Source: Magnetaquicoccus sp039908525
Lineage (GTDB): Bacteria > Pseudomonadota > Magnetococcia > Magnetococcales > Magnetaquicoccaceae
NCBI GenBank assembly: GCA_039908525.1
Contig: JAMOAY010000001.1
Span: forward strand, 1 to 64,000
Length of the DNA: 64,000 nt
Direction: 5' to 3'
Made by a program: the position numbers and the translations under genes. The notes under the pieces were generated by a model that worked only from the letters and a program-made list of their open reading frames with translations, searched no databases and was not told the origin of the DNA. This document shows, one piece after another, positions 56,901 to 64,000 of the stretch (within the stretch, counting starts at the first letter, position 1; each line of letters opens with the position of its first letter).

Positions 56901-59900
56901 CATGTCGAGGCCCTCTGCCAACTGGGCGTCTGTCTGCGCCAGCAGGGGCAGCGAGAGAATGCCATTCTTTGTTACCGACAAGCCATCGCTCTGCAACCCA
57001 CGCTTCACGACGCCCACAACAGCCTGGGCAACCTGTTGCAAGCCCAGGGAGAGGTGGAGGAGGCCATCGCCTGCTACCGCAAGGCGGTGGAGCTCTACCC
57101 CAACCATTACAACGCCTGCACCAACCTGGGCAACGCGTTGACGGATCAGGGAAAGATCGCGGAGGCGGAGGCCTGTTATCAGAAGGCGTTGCAGATCCAG
57201 CCCACCCTCTGCGAGGCCCACAACGGTCTGGGCAACGCCCTGCAAAAGGCCGGCAGGCTGGACGAGGCCCTGGCCTGTTTCCAGAAGGCCACCGCCATCG
57301 ACCCGACCTATTATCGGGCCTACCACAATCAAGGGCTGACCCTGCAGCTGCAGGGCAAGCCGGAACAGGCGGTGCTCTGCTACCAACAGGCCATTGCCCT
57401 GCAGAGCCAGGCGCCGGAGAGCCATCACGATCTGGGACGCGCCCTGGCCCAACTCGGTCGTTCGGAGGAGGCCATCGCCAGCTTTCGGCAAGCTCTGGCC
57501 CAGCAGCCCGCCTTCCACCACGCCCTGACCGGCCTGGGGGGGGTGTTGCGGGAGCTGAACCGTCTGGAGGAGGCCAAGGCGTGTTATCAACAGGCCTTGC
57601 GTCTCCACCCCGACGACACCAACGCCCTCTGCAATCTGGCGGTCATCCTGGCCGAACAGGAGCAGTGGCCCGCCTCCATCGCCCACTACCAGCAGGCGGC
57701 CGAACTGGCCCCCGACACGTTGGCCATCGAGTGTGCCCTGCTCCACCAGAGGCTCTCCCTGTGCGACTGGCAGGGGTATTCGGCCCGTTTCCAGCAGATG
57801 ATCCGCCACTTTCGTGCCGGTCGAGAGGGGGCCAACATCTTCCAGTTTCTGGCCCTGCCCACCACGGCTGCCGAGCAGAAGCGGTGCGCGGAGCTGTTCG
57901 TGGAGAACCGTTTTCCGGTACGGGAAAGACTGGCGGAGAGCCGCAGCTACGAAAGCAACCCGGAGCGTCTCAAGATCGGTTATCTCTCCTTTGACTTCCA
58001 GGATCACCCCTGCGGTCATCTCGCGGCAGAGCTGTTCCGCCATCACGACCGGGCGCAGGTTGAAGTGCTCGGCTATGGATGCAATCCCGACGATGGCAGC
58101 GCCACGCGCCAGCAGATCATCGCCCACTGCGACCGTTTCGTCGATCTGCATCCCCTGCCGCATCGGCAGGCCGCGCAACGCATCCTCGACGATGGGGTGC
58201 ATATCCTGGTGGATTTGAATGGTTTTACCAAAGGTTCCCGTCTGGAGATTGCCGCCCTGCGCCCGGCACCGGTGCAGGCCTCCTGGCTGGGTACCGGCAC
58301 GACCCTGGGCACACCCTTCTTCGACTATTACATCACCGACGGTTTTATCGCCCCCCCCGGGGCAGAACAGCACTTTACGGAAAAGCTGCTGCGACTGCCT
58401 TTCAATCTGGGTCTGCGCCGCACGGTGGCCCAAAAAACCCCCAGCCGCCGTGCCTGCGGATTGCCGGACAAGGGGTTTGTCTTCGTCTGTTTCAATCAGC
58501 CTTACAAGATCAACCCCGAGCTGTTTGATCTCTGGATGCGCCTGCTCCTGCAAACACCTGACAGTGTTCTGTGGCTGCGTTCCTTCAACCCGTGGGCGGT
58601 GGACAATTTGCGCCGGGAGGCGGCCCAACGGGGGGTGGCGGCCGAGCGACTGGTGTTCGCCCCGCGTATGGACGACACCGGCGCCCATTTGGCCCGCTAC
58701 CGCCTGGCCGATCTGGCCCTGGACAGCCACCCCTACGGTTCCGGTTCCACGGGCTGGGATACGCTGTCGGCAGGCTGTCCCATGGTGAGTTGCGCGGGCG
58801 AGACGGGCATGTCCCGTTATTCTGGTTCCCAGCTGTTCCACGTCGGTCTGCCGGAATTGATCACCACCTCCCTGGTGGAGTACGAACAGTTGGCCCTGGC
58901 GTTGACCCACGATCCCGCCCGGTTGAGCGCGCTGCGGCGCCGTTTGCAGGAGAATCTACCCAGCGCCCCCCTGTTCGACACACCCCGTTTTGCCAGAAAC
59001 CTGGAAGTGGCCTATCGGACCCTCTGGCAGCGTTTCCAGGCCGGGTTGGCGGCGGATCACATCGAGATCGCTCCCGGCGACACAACAGAAAACACAACAC
59101 AAAAACAAGGAGTTCCCGTGAATACTGGCAAGCAAAAGAGAGGCCATGCCCCGCAGAAAGCCGCCTCTGCACCCCGCAAGGCGACCGCCGCCACAACCGC
59201 CCCGAGCCCGGCCAGCGAGCTGCGCTTGCAGGAGGCCTTGCAGCAGCATCGTGCCGGCCAGTTGCCAGCTGCCGAGGCCATCTACCGGCAATTGCTGGCG
59301 GAGCAGCCCAATCAGCCAGGGGTGTTGCACCTGCTGGGGCAACTTTGCTACCAGCAGGGCCAGGCGCAGCAAGCGGCGGAATGGATCCGAAAAGCCACGG
59401 TGGCCAATCCCAACGAGCCGGTTTTCTGGCAGAATCTGGGCATCATCCTCTCCGGGATGGGCAGGCAACAGGAGGCCATCGACTGTTTCCAGAGGGTGTT
59501 GGCTCAGCAACCCAACCATCATGAGGTGCTCTATCACCTGGGCAACTGTTACCGTGATTTGCAAAAGCGGGCGGAGGCCATGGCCTGTTACCAGAAAGCC
59601 ATCGAGATCCGGCCCGACTTTTTTGATGTCCACAACAGTCTGGGCAACCTGATGCTGGCGGAGGGGAAGCTGGCCGAGGCCATTGCCTGTTACCGGCGCA
59701 CGGTGGAGATCTATCCCGGCCACTACAACGCCTACACCAATCTGGGCAATGCCCTGATAGAACAGGGGGATACTGCAGGAGCCCTTGTCTGCCATCAGAA
59801 AGCCCTGGAGGTACAGCCCAACCTCTGTGAGGCCCACAACGGCCTGGGCAACGCCTACAAGCAGGAGGGCAAACTGGAACAGGCCATTGCCTGCTTCCAG

Positions 59901-62900
59901 AAGGCCTTGTCGATCAATCCCGCCTATTTCACTGCCTACCACAACCAGGGGGTCACGCTGCAGCTGCTGGGACGGATGGAGGAGGCCATTGATTGCTACC
60001 GCAAGGTGTTGGCCATTCAGCCTCAGTCGCATGAAACCTACAACAATCTGGGCTCTGCCCTGGCGGCTCAGGGCCACATGGCGGAGGCCATTGGCTACTA
60101 CCAGAAGGCGCTGGAGATTCGCCCCTCATTCTATCAGGCCATCGGCAATATCGGCATCTCTCTGCAAAAAAGTGGTGAGCTGGAACAGGCCGTTGTCATG
60201 TATCGCAAGGCGCTTGACCTCTGTCCCACCGACCGCACCACCTTGAGCAATCTGGCTTTTGCCTTGCAACTTCAAGGAGATGTTGAACAATCCATCACCT
60301 GCTACCAGAAAGTGCTGGATATGGCGCCGGATGACCCGGAGGCCCACGGGTCGGTTCTGCACCAGATGTTGCAGATCTGCGACTGGCGGGATTTCCAGAC
60401 CCGACTGGACCGCATGACGGCGGTGCTGCACAGCAGCAAGCGGGAGATCAACCCCTTCATCCTGCTCTCCCTGCCGAGTACGCCGGAAGAGCAGCGGGAT
60501 TGCGCCATCCTCTCTTCGATCGGCAAGTATACCGTGCGCAGGGATCTGGCAGCCACACGCACCTACGACCCGCAGCCGCAGCGGTTGAAGATCGGCTATC
60601 TCTCCGCCGACTACCAGGATCACGCCACCACGCATTTGATGGCCGAACTCTTTGAACTGCACGACCGCAACCGTTTCGAGGTGATTGCCTACTCCTACGG
60701 CCAGGATGATGGCCTCTCCATGCGCAGACGGGTAATCGCTGCCTGCGACCAGTTCGTCGATCTGCGCACTTTTTCCCACCAGGCGTCGGCCGAGCGCATC
60801 CTGGCGGATGGGGTACACATTCTGCTGGAACTGAAAGGCTATACCAAGGATTCCCGGCTGGAGATTCCGGCCTTCCGCCCCGCCCCCATTCAGGGTTCCT
60901 GGCTGGGTTTTCCCGGTACGGTCGGGGCCTCGTTCATCGATTTCGTGCTCACGGATCCCTTTGTGACGCCGCCGGGTTTCGATCACCATTTCACCGAGAA
61001 GGTCGTCCGTCTGGACGGCTGTTATCAGCCCAACGACCGCAAACGGCCCATCGCCCCTCACACCCCCTCCCGCCAGGAGTGCGGTCTGCCGGAGCAGGGG
61101 TTTGTGTTTGCCTGTTTCAACAAGAATTACAAGATCAATCCCCCCATCTTCGACATCTGGATGCGCCTGTTAAAGAAAACCCCCGGCAGCGTGTTGTGGT
61201 TGTTTGAGGCCAACCACTGGGTGGTGGAGAACATTCGCCGTGAGGCCGAGCAGCGGGGGGTGGAGAGCAGTCGCATTTACTTTGCGCCCAAGATGCCGCC
61301 GGCCCAACATCTGGCCCGCTACCGGCGCGCCGATCTGGTCCTGGACACCTTCCCCTACACCTCCCACACCACCGGCAGCGATGCCCTGTGGGCAGGGTGT
61401 CCTCTGTTGACCTATGCGGGCGAGACCTTTGCCTCCCGGGTGGCCGGCAGTCTGCTGGTCAATGTCGGCTTGCCCGAGTTGATCACTTACTCTCTGGAGG
61501 AGTACGAGGCACTGGCCCTGGAGTTGGCCCACGACCCGGCGCGTCTGGGGGCGCTCCGGCAGCGGTTGCAGGAGAATCTGGCCGGTTCACCTCTGTTCGA
61601 TTCCCCCCGGTTCACCCGCAGTCTGGAAGCGGCCTACGAGTCCATGTGGCGGCAGTTCATCACCCGCAAGCAGACCGGTCTGCCTTTCGAGGCGATCGAT
61701 GTGCGGTTGGGGGATACGCCGGTTACTCCCGTCGCTGCCTCCCCTGTGGCCACTCCCAAGAAACGGAAGGGAAAAGCAACCACCAGAACGACGCCATCGG
61801 CCCCGCAACCAGCGGCGCCATCCACCGTCGCCGAGCTGTGGGAGCAGGCCCGTGCCCAGCATCTCAAGGGCAAGATCGAGCCGGCACTCACCCTGTATGA
61901 GCGCATCCTTGGCCGTGAACCCCGGCATGTGGACGCTCTGTATGGCTCTGCGGTGGCCCTGGGGGCGAAAGGGGCGATTGCGGAGGGGTTGGCGCGGTTG
62001 GTCCAGGCACACGGCCTGGTGCCCAACAAGCCGGAGTGGACGACAGCCACCCAACCACTCATCCAACAGGCGGGTGATCTGTATAACAAATCCCTGCGGA
62101 CCAACGAACTGGAGCGGGCCGCCGGGCTGATAGAGGCCCTGGCCACACTCACCCCGGAGAGCGCCCCCGTGCAGGAGCAGGCCTTGGTGCTCTTCAAGAA
62201 ACTGGGCCGCACCGCGCAGACCATCGAGACGGCCAAACGGGTTTTGAAGCTCAATCCTGCCCACTTCGTTGCCCACCAGGAGCTGGTGGATGACTGCATG
62301 GCGCGCAAGGATCTGCAGGGGGAGTTGGGCTATCGCATCGCCCTGGCCCGGCTCCATCCACGGACCATTCCGACGGCCTTCCATTTGCAGGAAGTATACA
62401 TGGCCCTCAGCGCGCTGCTGCTCATCCCCCTGGATCCGAACCGGGTGGCGTTGGTCGAGGCGCTGCAAGGGTTGGCGATCGCCATCCTGGCCGACAATCC
62501 GGTGGCGGAAGGGGATGAACTGTTCCACAGCACCCGCTTCTATCAGGTCTCCATCGATGCCATCAACGCACGGGCCGTCAGCACGCCGTTGCCTCCCCCA
62601 GCGCCCTGGCCCGCCATCGAGTTTGCCACCTCCACCGGTCGAGCCATGGATCTGGCGACCGCCAAAGCCCACATCGAACGGTCGGGGGCAGAGGTGATTT
62701 TCTACATTGCCGCCGACCCGGTGTACGCCACCCGCCACGCCAAACGCTACCTCTCTTCCCTGGTCAAACACTGTGATGTGCCTTTTATGGTCGTCATACA
62801 GGTGATCGGCGGTATGGGCCGTCTGCCGGAGTGGGCGGCAACCATCGGCGCCGATGACGAGCGCCTGCTGTTGGCGGCGGATGATTTTGAGCCGACCTCC

Positions 62901-63452
62901 ATTCGCGCGCTCACCTGGAAGATCAACGAAAAAACGCCCATTCGTTCGCCACTGGTCTATTACCAATCGGCCCGCTTCCTGTGGCTCAGTTATCTTCTGG
63001 AGCAGTTCAACCGACCGATCATCGTCTCCGATGTCGATCAACTGTTGCAAAAAGGCATCCGGGAGATGTTGGTGCGTCTTACCCCCTGGGATGTGGTGTT
63101 CCACGAGGGAACCCGGAACATCAAGATGGCCGACCGTCTGATCGCCAACCTGCTGCTGGTCAAGCCGACAGAGGTGGGTCATCTGTTTGCGCGTTTTTTC
63201 CGCCACTACATGAGTTGGGCACTACAAAACGCCGAGCAGAAGGGCCATTACGCCTATTTTCTGGATCAGAATGCCCTGTTGATGGCTCGCCACCATCTGC
63301 AGTGGATGGGGCACAAGGCCCGTATAGGCTATTTTGACCAGCTGGATGTCAACGTTGGCATGTTCAAGTCCTACCAGGCCAATCCGTTCCGTTTCCTCTC
63401 TTTTTATACCGGATTCGACATGGATTCCCTGCCGGATGCCCAAGAAAGTTGA
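53988..63452 (+). CDS. Triple-module TPR/GT41 (OGT/SPINDLY-like) glycosyltransferase
   Basis: This 3154-residue protein has three repeats of a TPR array followed by a GT41 catalytic region, at about residues 451-820, 1326-1694 and 2201-2567. A C-terminal region of about 550 residues follows. GT41 enzymes put GlcNAc, fucose or other sugars on Ser/Thr (Asn in HMW1C) of proteins. The His of the (S/A)DxxxH motif is H464, H1340 and H2212; the Lys of YKINP is K634, K1507 and K2382. Module 3 has HTTG, as human OGT does; module 1 has GTTA and module 2 GSTG. The C-terminal part contains VSDVDQLL (D3015, D3017) and FLDQNALL, resembling a GT-A metal site. There is no signal peptide, so it is cytosolic. 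GAAGGA lies eight bases before the chosen ATG. It diverges from the giant repeat gene. An internal ribosome-binding site at 59107 suggests gene fusion. Confidence 0.9.
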   Translation: MRPKTPRVRAVQPKQAPVPPPQQQTVNNTGLAIQEALKLHHAGQLQAAELLYRQVLQIQPDHPDALHLQGFIFHQRGQQELAAEWIGKAVAIAPDRPIFLNNLGIVYAALGKQGEAIDCYKRALAIQPEFYMALGNLGGALADRGQRAEAIDCFQKALAVQPNSSEIHNSLGNVLLRSGRFDEAIASYQRAIAIQPDNAGYYNGMGTALRDQGRLVEAVACYQKGLGIDPNHYDSLNSLGSTLLAQGKPDDAIACYQKAIGINPRHPNAYHNLGNTLREQGRYDEALEYQKQALEINPALHQTHNSMGNTLQDQGRLDEAVACYRKALAIHPNDTDTLCNLGVILTDQKKWDESLACYRKAAELSPNKPTVQCELLNQMLHLCEWQEFHSRYQHMMTAFHAGKEDASPFIFLALPTTPAEQREDAERYMRNKYPARANLAATRRYDPRPPRIKLGYLSSDFQNHPVAYLTAELLELHDRNRFEVTAYSYGPDDGREMRRRIMKACDHFVDLHPLTHKQSAQRIFDDGTHILMDLNGFTKLARLQIPAMRPAPIQASWLGYLGSLGSPFIDYLISDSFITPPGCEGDFTEKLVRLPECFQPNDRQRKISERTPSRQERGLPEGAFIFASFNKSYKINPNIFDVWMRILKRAPNSLLWLVAENQRVDQNLRNEAQARGVDPDRIHFVHKMPLVEYLANYRLVDLVLDTFPYNSGTTASNALWAGCPMLTCAGKTFVSRQAGSLLRNVGLADLVTHSLEEYEAVALEMANHPARLAAMRQSLQAHLLQSPLFDTPRFTKHLELAYEAMWQRFQAGQGPEHLDIPPLPREATAPAPSVRPRPTEPPAEHAETGGSPSPPPPLAQAPSADPLKAGAEPLLQEALRHHQGGRPQEAEPLYRQLLALHPDHAQALYLLGETFYQRGQAETAAEWIAKAVAAAPDQPFYSHNLGIVCAQLGRLEQAVTCFQRVLALQPQHVEALCQLGVCLRQQGQRENAILCYRQAIALQPTLHDAHNSLGNLLQAQGEVEEAIACYRKAVELYPNHYNACTNLGNALTDQGKIAEAEACYQKALQIQPTLCEAHNGLGNALQKAGRLDEALACFQKATAIDPTYYRAYHNQGLTLQLQGKPEQAVLCYQQAIALQSQAPESHHDLGRALAQLGRSEEAIASFRQALAQQPAFHHALTGLGGVLRELNRLEEAKACYQQALRLHPDDTNALCNLAVILAEQEQWPASIAHYQQAAELAPDTLAIECALLHQRLSLCDWQGYSARFQQMIRHFRAGREGANIFQFLALPTTAAEQKRCAELFVENRFPVRERLAESRSYESNPERLKIGYLSFDFQDHPCGHLAAELFRHHDRAQVEVLGYGCNPDDGSATRQQIIAHCDRFVDLHPLPHRQAAQRILDDGVHILVDLNGFTKGSRLEIAALRPAPVQASWLGTGTTLGTPFFDYYITDGFIAPPGAEQHFTEKLLRLPFNLGLRRTVAQKTPSRRACGLPDKGFVFVCFNQPYKINPELFDLWMRLLLQTPDSVLWLRSFNPWAVDNLRREAAQRGVAAERLVFAPRMDDTGAHLARYRLADLALDSHPYGSGSTGWDTLSAGCPMVSCAGETGMSRYSGSQLFHVGLPELITTSLVEYEQLALALTHDPARLSALRRRLQENLPSAPLFDTPRFARNLEVAYRTLWQRFQAGLAADHIEIAPGDTTENTTQKQGVPVNTGKQKRGHAPQKAASAPRKATAATTAPSPASELRLQEALQQHRAGQLPAAEAIYRQLLAEQPNQPGVLHLLGQLCYQQGQAQQAAEWIRKATVANPNEPVFWQNLGIILSGMGRQQEAIDCFQRVLAQQPNHHEVLYHLGNCYRDLQKRAEAMACYQKAIEIRPDFFDVHNSLGNLMLAEGKLAEAIACYRRTVEIYPGHYNAYTNLGNALIEQGDTAGALVCHQKALEVQPNLCEAHNGLGNAYKQEGKLEQAIACFQKALSINPAYFTAYHNQGVTLQLLGRMEEAIDCYRKVLAIQPQSHETYNNLGSALAAQGHMAEAIGYYQKALEIRPSFYQAIGNIGISLQKSGELEQAVVMYRKALDLCPTDRTTLSNLAFALQLQGDVEQSITCYQKVLDMAPDDPEAHGSVLHQMLQICDWRDFQTRLDRMTAVLHSSKREINPFILLSLPSTPEEQRDCAILSSIGKYTVRRDLAATRTYDPQPQRLKIGYLSADYQDHATTHLMAELFELHDRNRFEVIAYSYGQDDGLSMRRRVIAACDQFVDLRTFSHQASAERILADGVHILLELKGYTKDSRLEIPAFRPAPIQGSWLGFPGTVGASFIDFVLTDPFVTPPGFDHHFTEKVVRLDGCYQPNDRKRPIAPHTPSRQECGLPEQGFVFACFNKNYKINPPIFDIWMRLLKKTPGSVLWLFEANHWVVENIRREAEQRGVESSRIYFAPKMPPAQHLARYRRADLVLDTFPYTSHTTGSDALWAGCPLLTYAGETFASRVAGSLLVNVGLPELITYSLEEYEALALELAHDPARLGALRQRLQENLAGSPLFDSPRFTRSLEAAYESMWRQFITRKQTGLPFEAIDVRLGDTPVTPVAASPVATPKKRKGKATTRTTPSAPQPAAPSTVAELWEQARAQHLKGKIEPALTLYERILGREPRHVDALYGSAVALGAKGAIAEGLARLVQAHGLVPNKPEWTTATQPLIQQAGDLYNKSLRTNELERAAGLIEALATLTPESAPVQEQALVLFKKLGRTAQTIETAKRVLKLNPAHFVAHQELVDDCMARKDLQGELGYRIALARLHPRTIPTAFHLQEVYMALSALLLIPLDPNRVALVEALQGLAIAILADNPVAEGDELFHSTRFYQVSIDAINARAVSTPLPPPAPWPAIEFATSTGRAMDLATAKAHIERSGAEVIFYIAADPVYATRHAKRYLSSLVKHCDVPFMVVIQVIGGMGRLPEWAATIGADDERLLLAADDFEPTSIRALTWKINEKTPIRSPLVYYQSARFLWLSYLLEQFNRPIIVSDVDQLLQKGIREMLVRLTPWDVVFHEGTRNIKMADRLIANLLLVKPTEVGHLFARFFRHYMSWALQNAEQKGHYAYFLDQNALLMARHHLQWMGHKARIGYFDQLDVNVGMFKSYQANPFRFLSFYTGFDMDSLPDAQES
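59107..59120 (+). promoter_or_regulatory. Internal Shine-Dalgarno and GTG start inside the glycosyltransferase gene
   Basis: AAGGAG, a five-base spacer and GTG stand in frame at codon 1711, exactly at the boundary between module 2 and the TPRs of module 3. The codons that follow (VNTGKQKRGHAPQKAA) are basic and Ala/Pro-rich like the natural N-terminus of module 1 (MRPKTPRVRAVQPKQAP). The site could yield a separate 1444-residue protein, or be the relic of a start codon from before fusion. Confidence 0.6.
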
Positions 63453-63458
63453 ACGGTT

Positions 63459-63491
63459 GGGGGAGGAGTATGTCCAGGGCTCTCCTCCCCC
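63459..63491 (+). terminator. Hairpin after the glycosyltransferase gene
   Basis: A 10-bp stem (GGGGGAGGAG with CTCCTCCCCC) with a 13-base loop begins six bases after the stop codon. No T-run follows, so it may be a partial barrier or an mRNA 3' end stabiliser before the methyltransferase gene. Confidence 0.5.
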
Positions 63492-63650
63492 TGACGCCAT
63501 CGGCAGGATGGCAGGCCGACCACAGGATCTCTTGCGGTAAAAGAGTCTGTTCGGTAGACTGACCCGTTGTGGGGAGGTGGGGTGCTTGATTCATGATGGC
63601 GTCCTGCCCTGGCCCTTGTTCTTCCCAACCCTCTGCAACCAGGATCGGCC

Positions 63651-64000
63651 ATGTCACGCTACCGCAACGTCATCACCCCCACCCTGCACGGTCCCATGAT
63701 CATCAACCGTTACGATACGGGTATCGGGTACATCATCAGCCAGGAGGGCAGTTGGGACAACAACGAGGTCGATCTGGTGCGCAACCTGCTCGCCCGGGCG
63801 GTCACCGATGGCAGCCGCATGGTGATACTGGATATCGGGGCCAACATCGGCTCGCACACCCTGGCTTTTGCGCGTCTGCCCAATGCCGAAGTGCATGCCT
63901 TCGAGGCACAGAGGTTGATCTTCCTGATGATGGCCGGCACCATGGCCATCAACAGCCTGGACAATGTCTACGTCTACAACCGGGCCGTCGCCGAGGTGAG
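63651..64000 (+). CDS. FkbM-family methyltransferase, N-terminal part
   Basis: The 116 visible codons run off the right edge. The SAM-binding motif I reads VILDIGANIGSHTLAFARL, followed by VHAFEAQ (motif II with the acidic residue) and NSLDNVYVYNRAVAE, the standard FkbM order. FkbM enzymes O-methylate sugars and other small groups and are frequent beside glycosyltransferases that build or decorate surface glycans. The gene lies about 200 bases after the GT41 gene on the same strand, beyond a hairpin. The ribosome-binding site (CAGGAT at -12) is modest. Confidence 0.85.
   Translation, partial: MSRYRNVITPTLHGPMIINRYDTGIGYIISQEGSWDNNEVDLVRNLLARAVTDGSRMVILDIGANIGSHTLAFARLPNAEVHAFEAQRLIFLMMAGTMAINSLDNVYVYNRAVAEV

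Noticed and set aside
1..64000. tRNA or rRNA genes
   Set aside because: No cloverleaf with a TpsiC-like GTTCGA segment or rRNA-like conserved stretch was noticed while reading both strands; a tRNAscan run would settle it.

Overview
The window is GC-rich, gene-dense bacterial DNA from a Gram-negative proteobacterium: it has a Tat export operon, CcmI-type cytochrome c maturation, cytochrome b561, a YejAB peptide importer and FtsK. The tandem-hemerythrin protein, the SPINDLY/O-GlcNAc-transferase-like proteins, the kinase fused to a DUF1566-like domain and the many hairpin-rich intergenic elements suggest an alphaproteobacterium or a Magnetococcales-type (magnetotactic) lineage. That placement is an inference with moderate to low confidence; there is no rRNA, tRNA or magnetosome cluster to confirm it.

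Layout. 1-7049 (minus strand): a truncated DUF3782-like coiled-coil gene, yejB-yejA without an adjacent yejE, an SMC/YhaN-like ATPase and the radical SAM enzyme AmrS. 7216-9207: a ferritin-like gene (+) facing a 3'-5' exonuclease and a lone pseudopilin (-). 9646-14189 (+): a degenerate tyrosine recombinase coupled to miaA, a 2Fe-2S ferredoxin, a Tat-exported beta-carbonic anhydrase and a CDF metal transporter. 14278-16571 (-): a small duplicated-domain protein, a response regulator with a damaged GGDEF domain, and rfbF. 16852-19913 (+): cytochrome b561, yceI and a Ser/Thr kinase. 19986-28341 (-): double hemerythrin, then the compact tatA-tatB-tatC-rnj-ftsK operon and ccmI.

The rest of the window is dominated by two giant divergent genes. 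On the minus strand, 28511-52873 encodes one 8120-residue protein built almost entirely of a 16-residue repeat (two 8-residue halves, signature TQLDGL). The repeats form five blocks separated by four related non-repeat linkers. On the plus strand, 53988-63452 encodes a 3154-residue protein with three complete TPR + GT41 (OGT/SPINDLY-like) modules and a C-terminal region with a DxD motif. It contains an internal Shine-Dalgarno + GTG that looks like a relic, or a working start, of a separate gene. An FkbM-type methyltransferase follows and runs off the right edge.

The most interesting reading is that the divergent pair forms a system: a giant, Ser/Thr-rich, apparently cysteine-free repeat protein made next to a triple-headed Ser/Thr-type glycosyltransferase and a possible glycan methyltransferase. 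This would be a candidate locus for a massively glycosylated surface or matrix protein. The pairing is inferred from gene order and composition only. No dedicated secretion genes for the giant protein are visible in the window.
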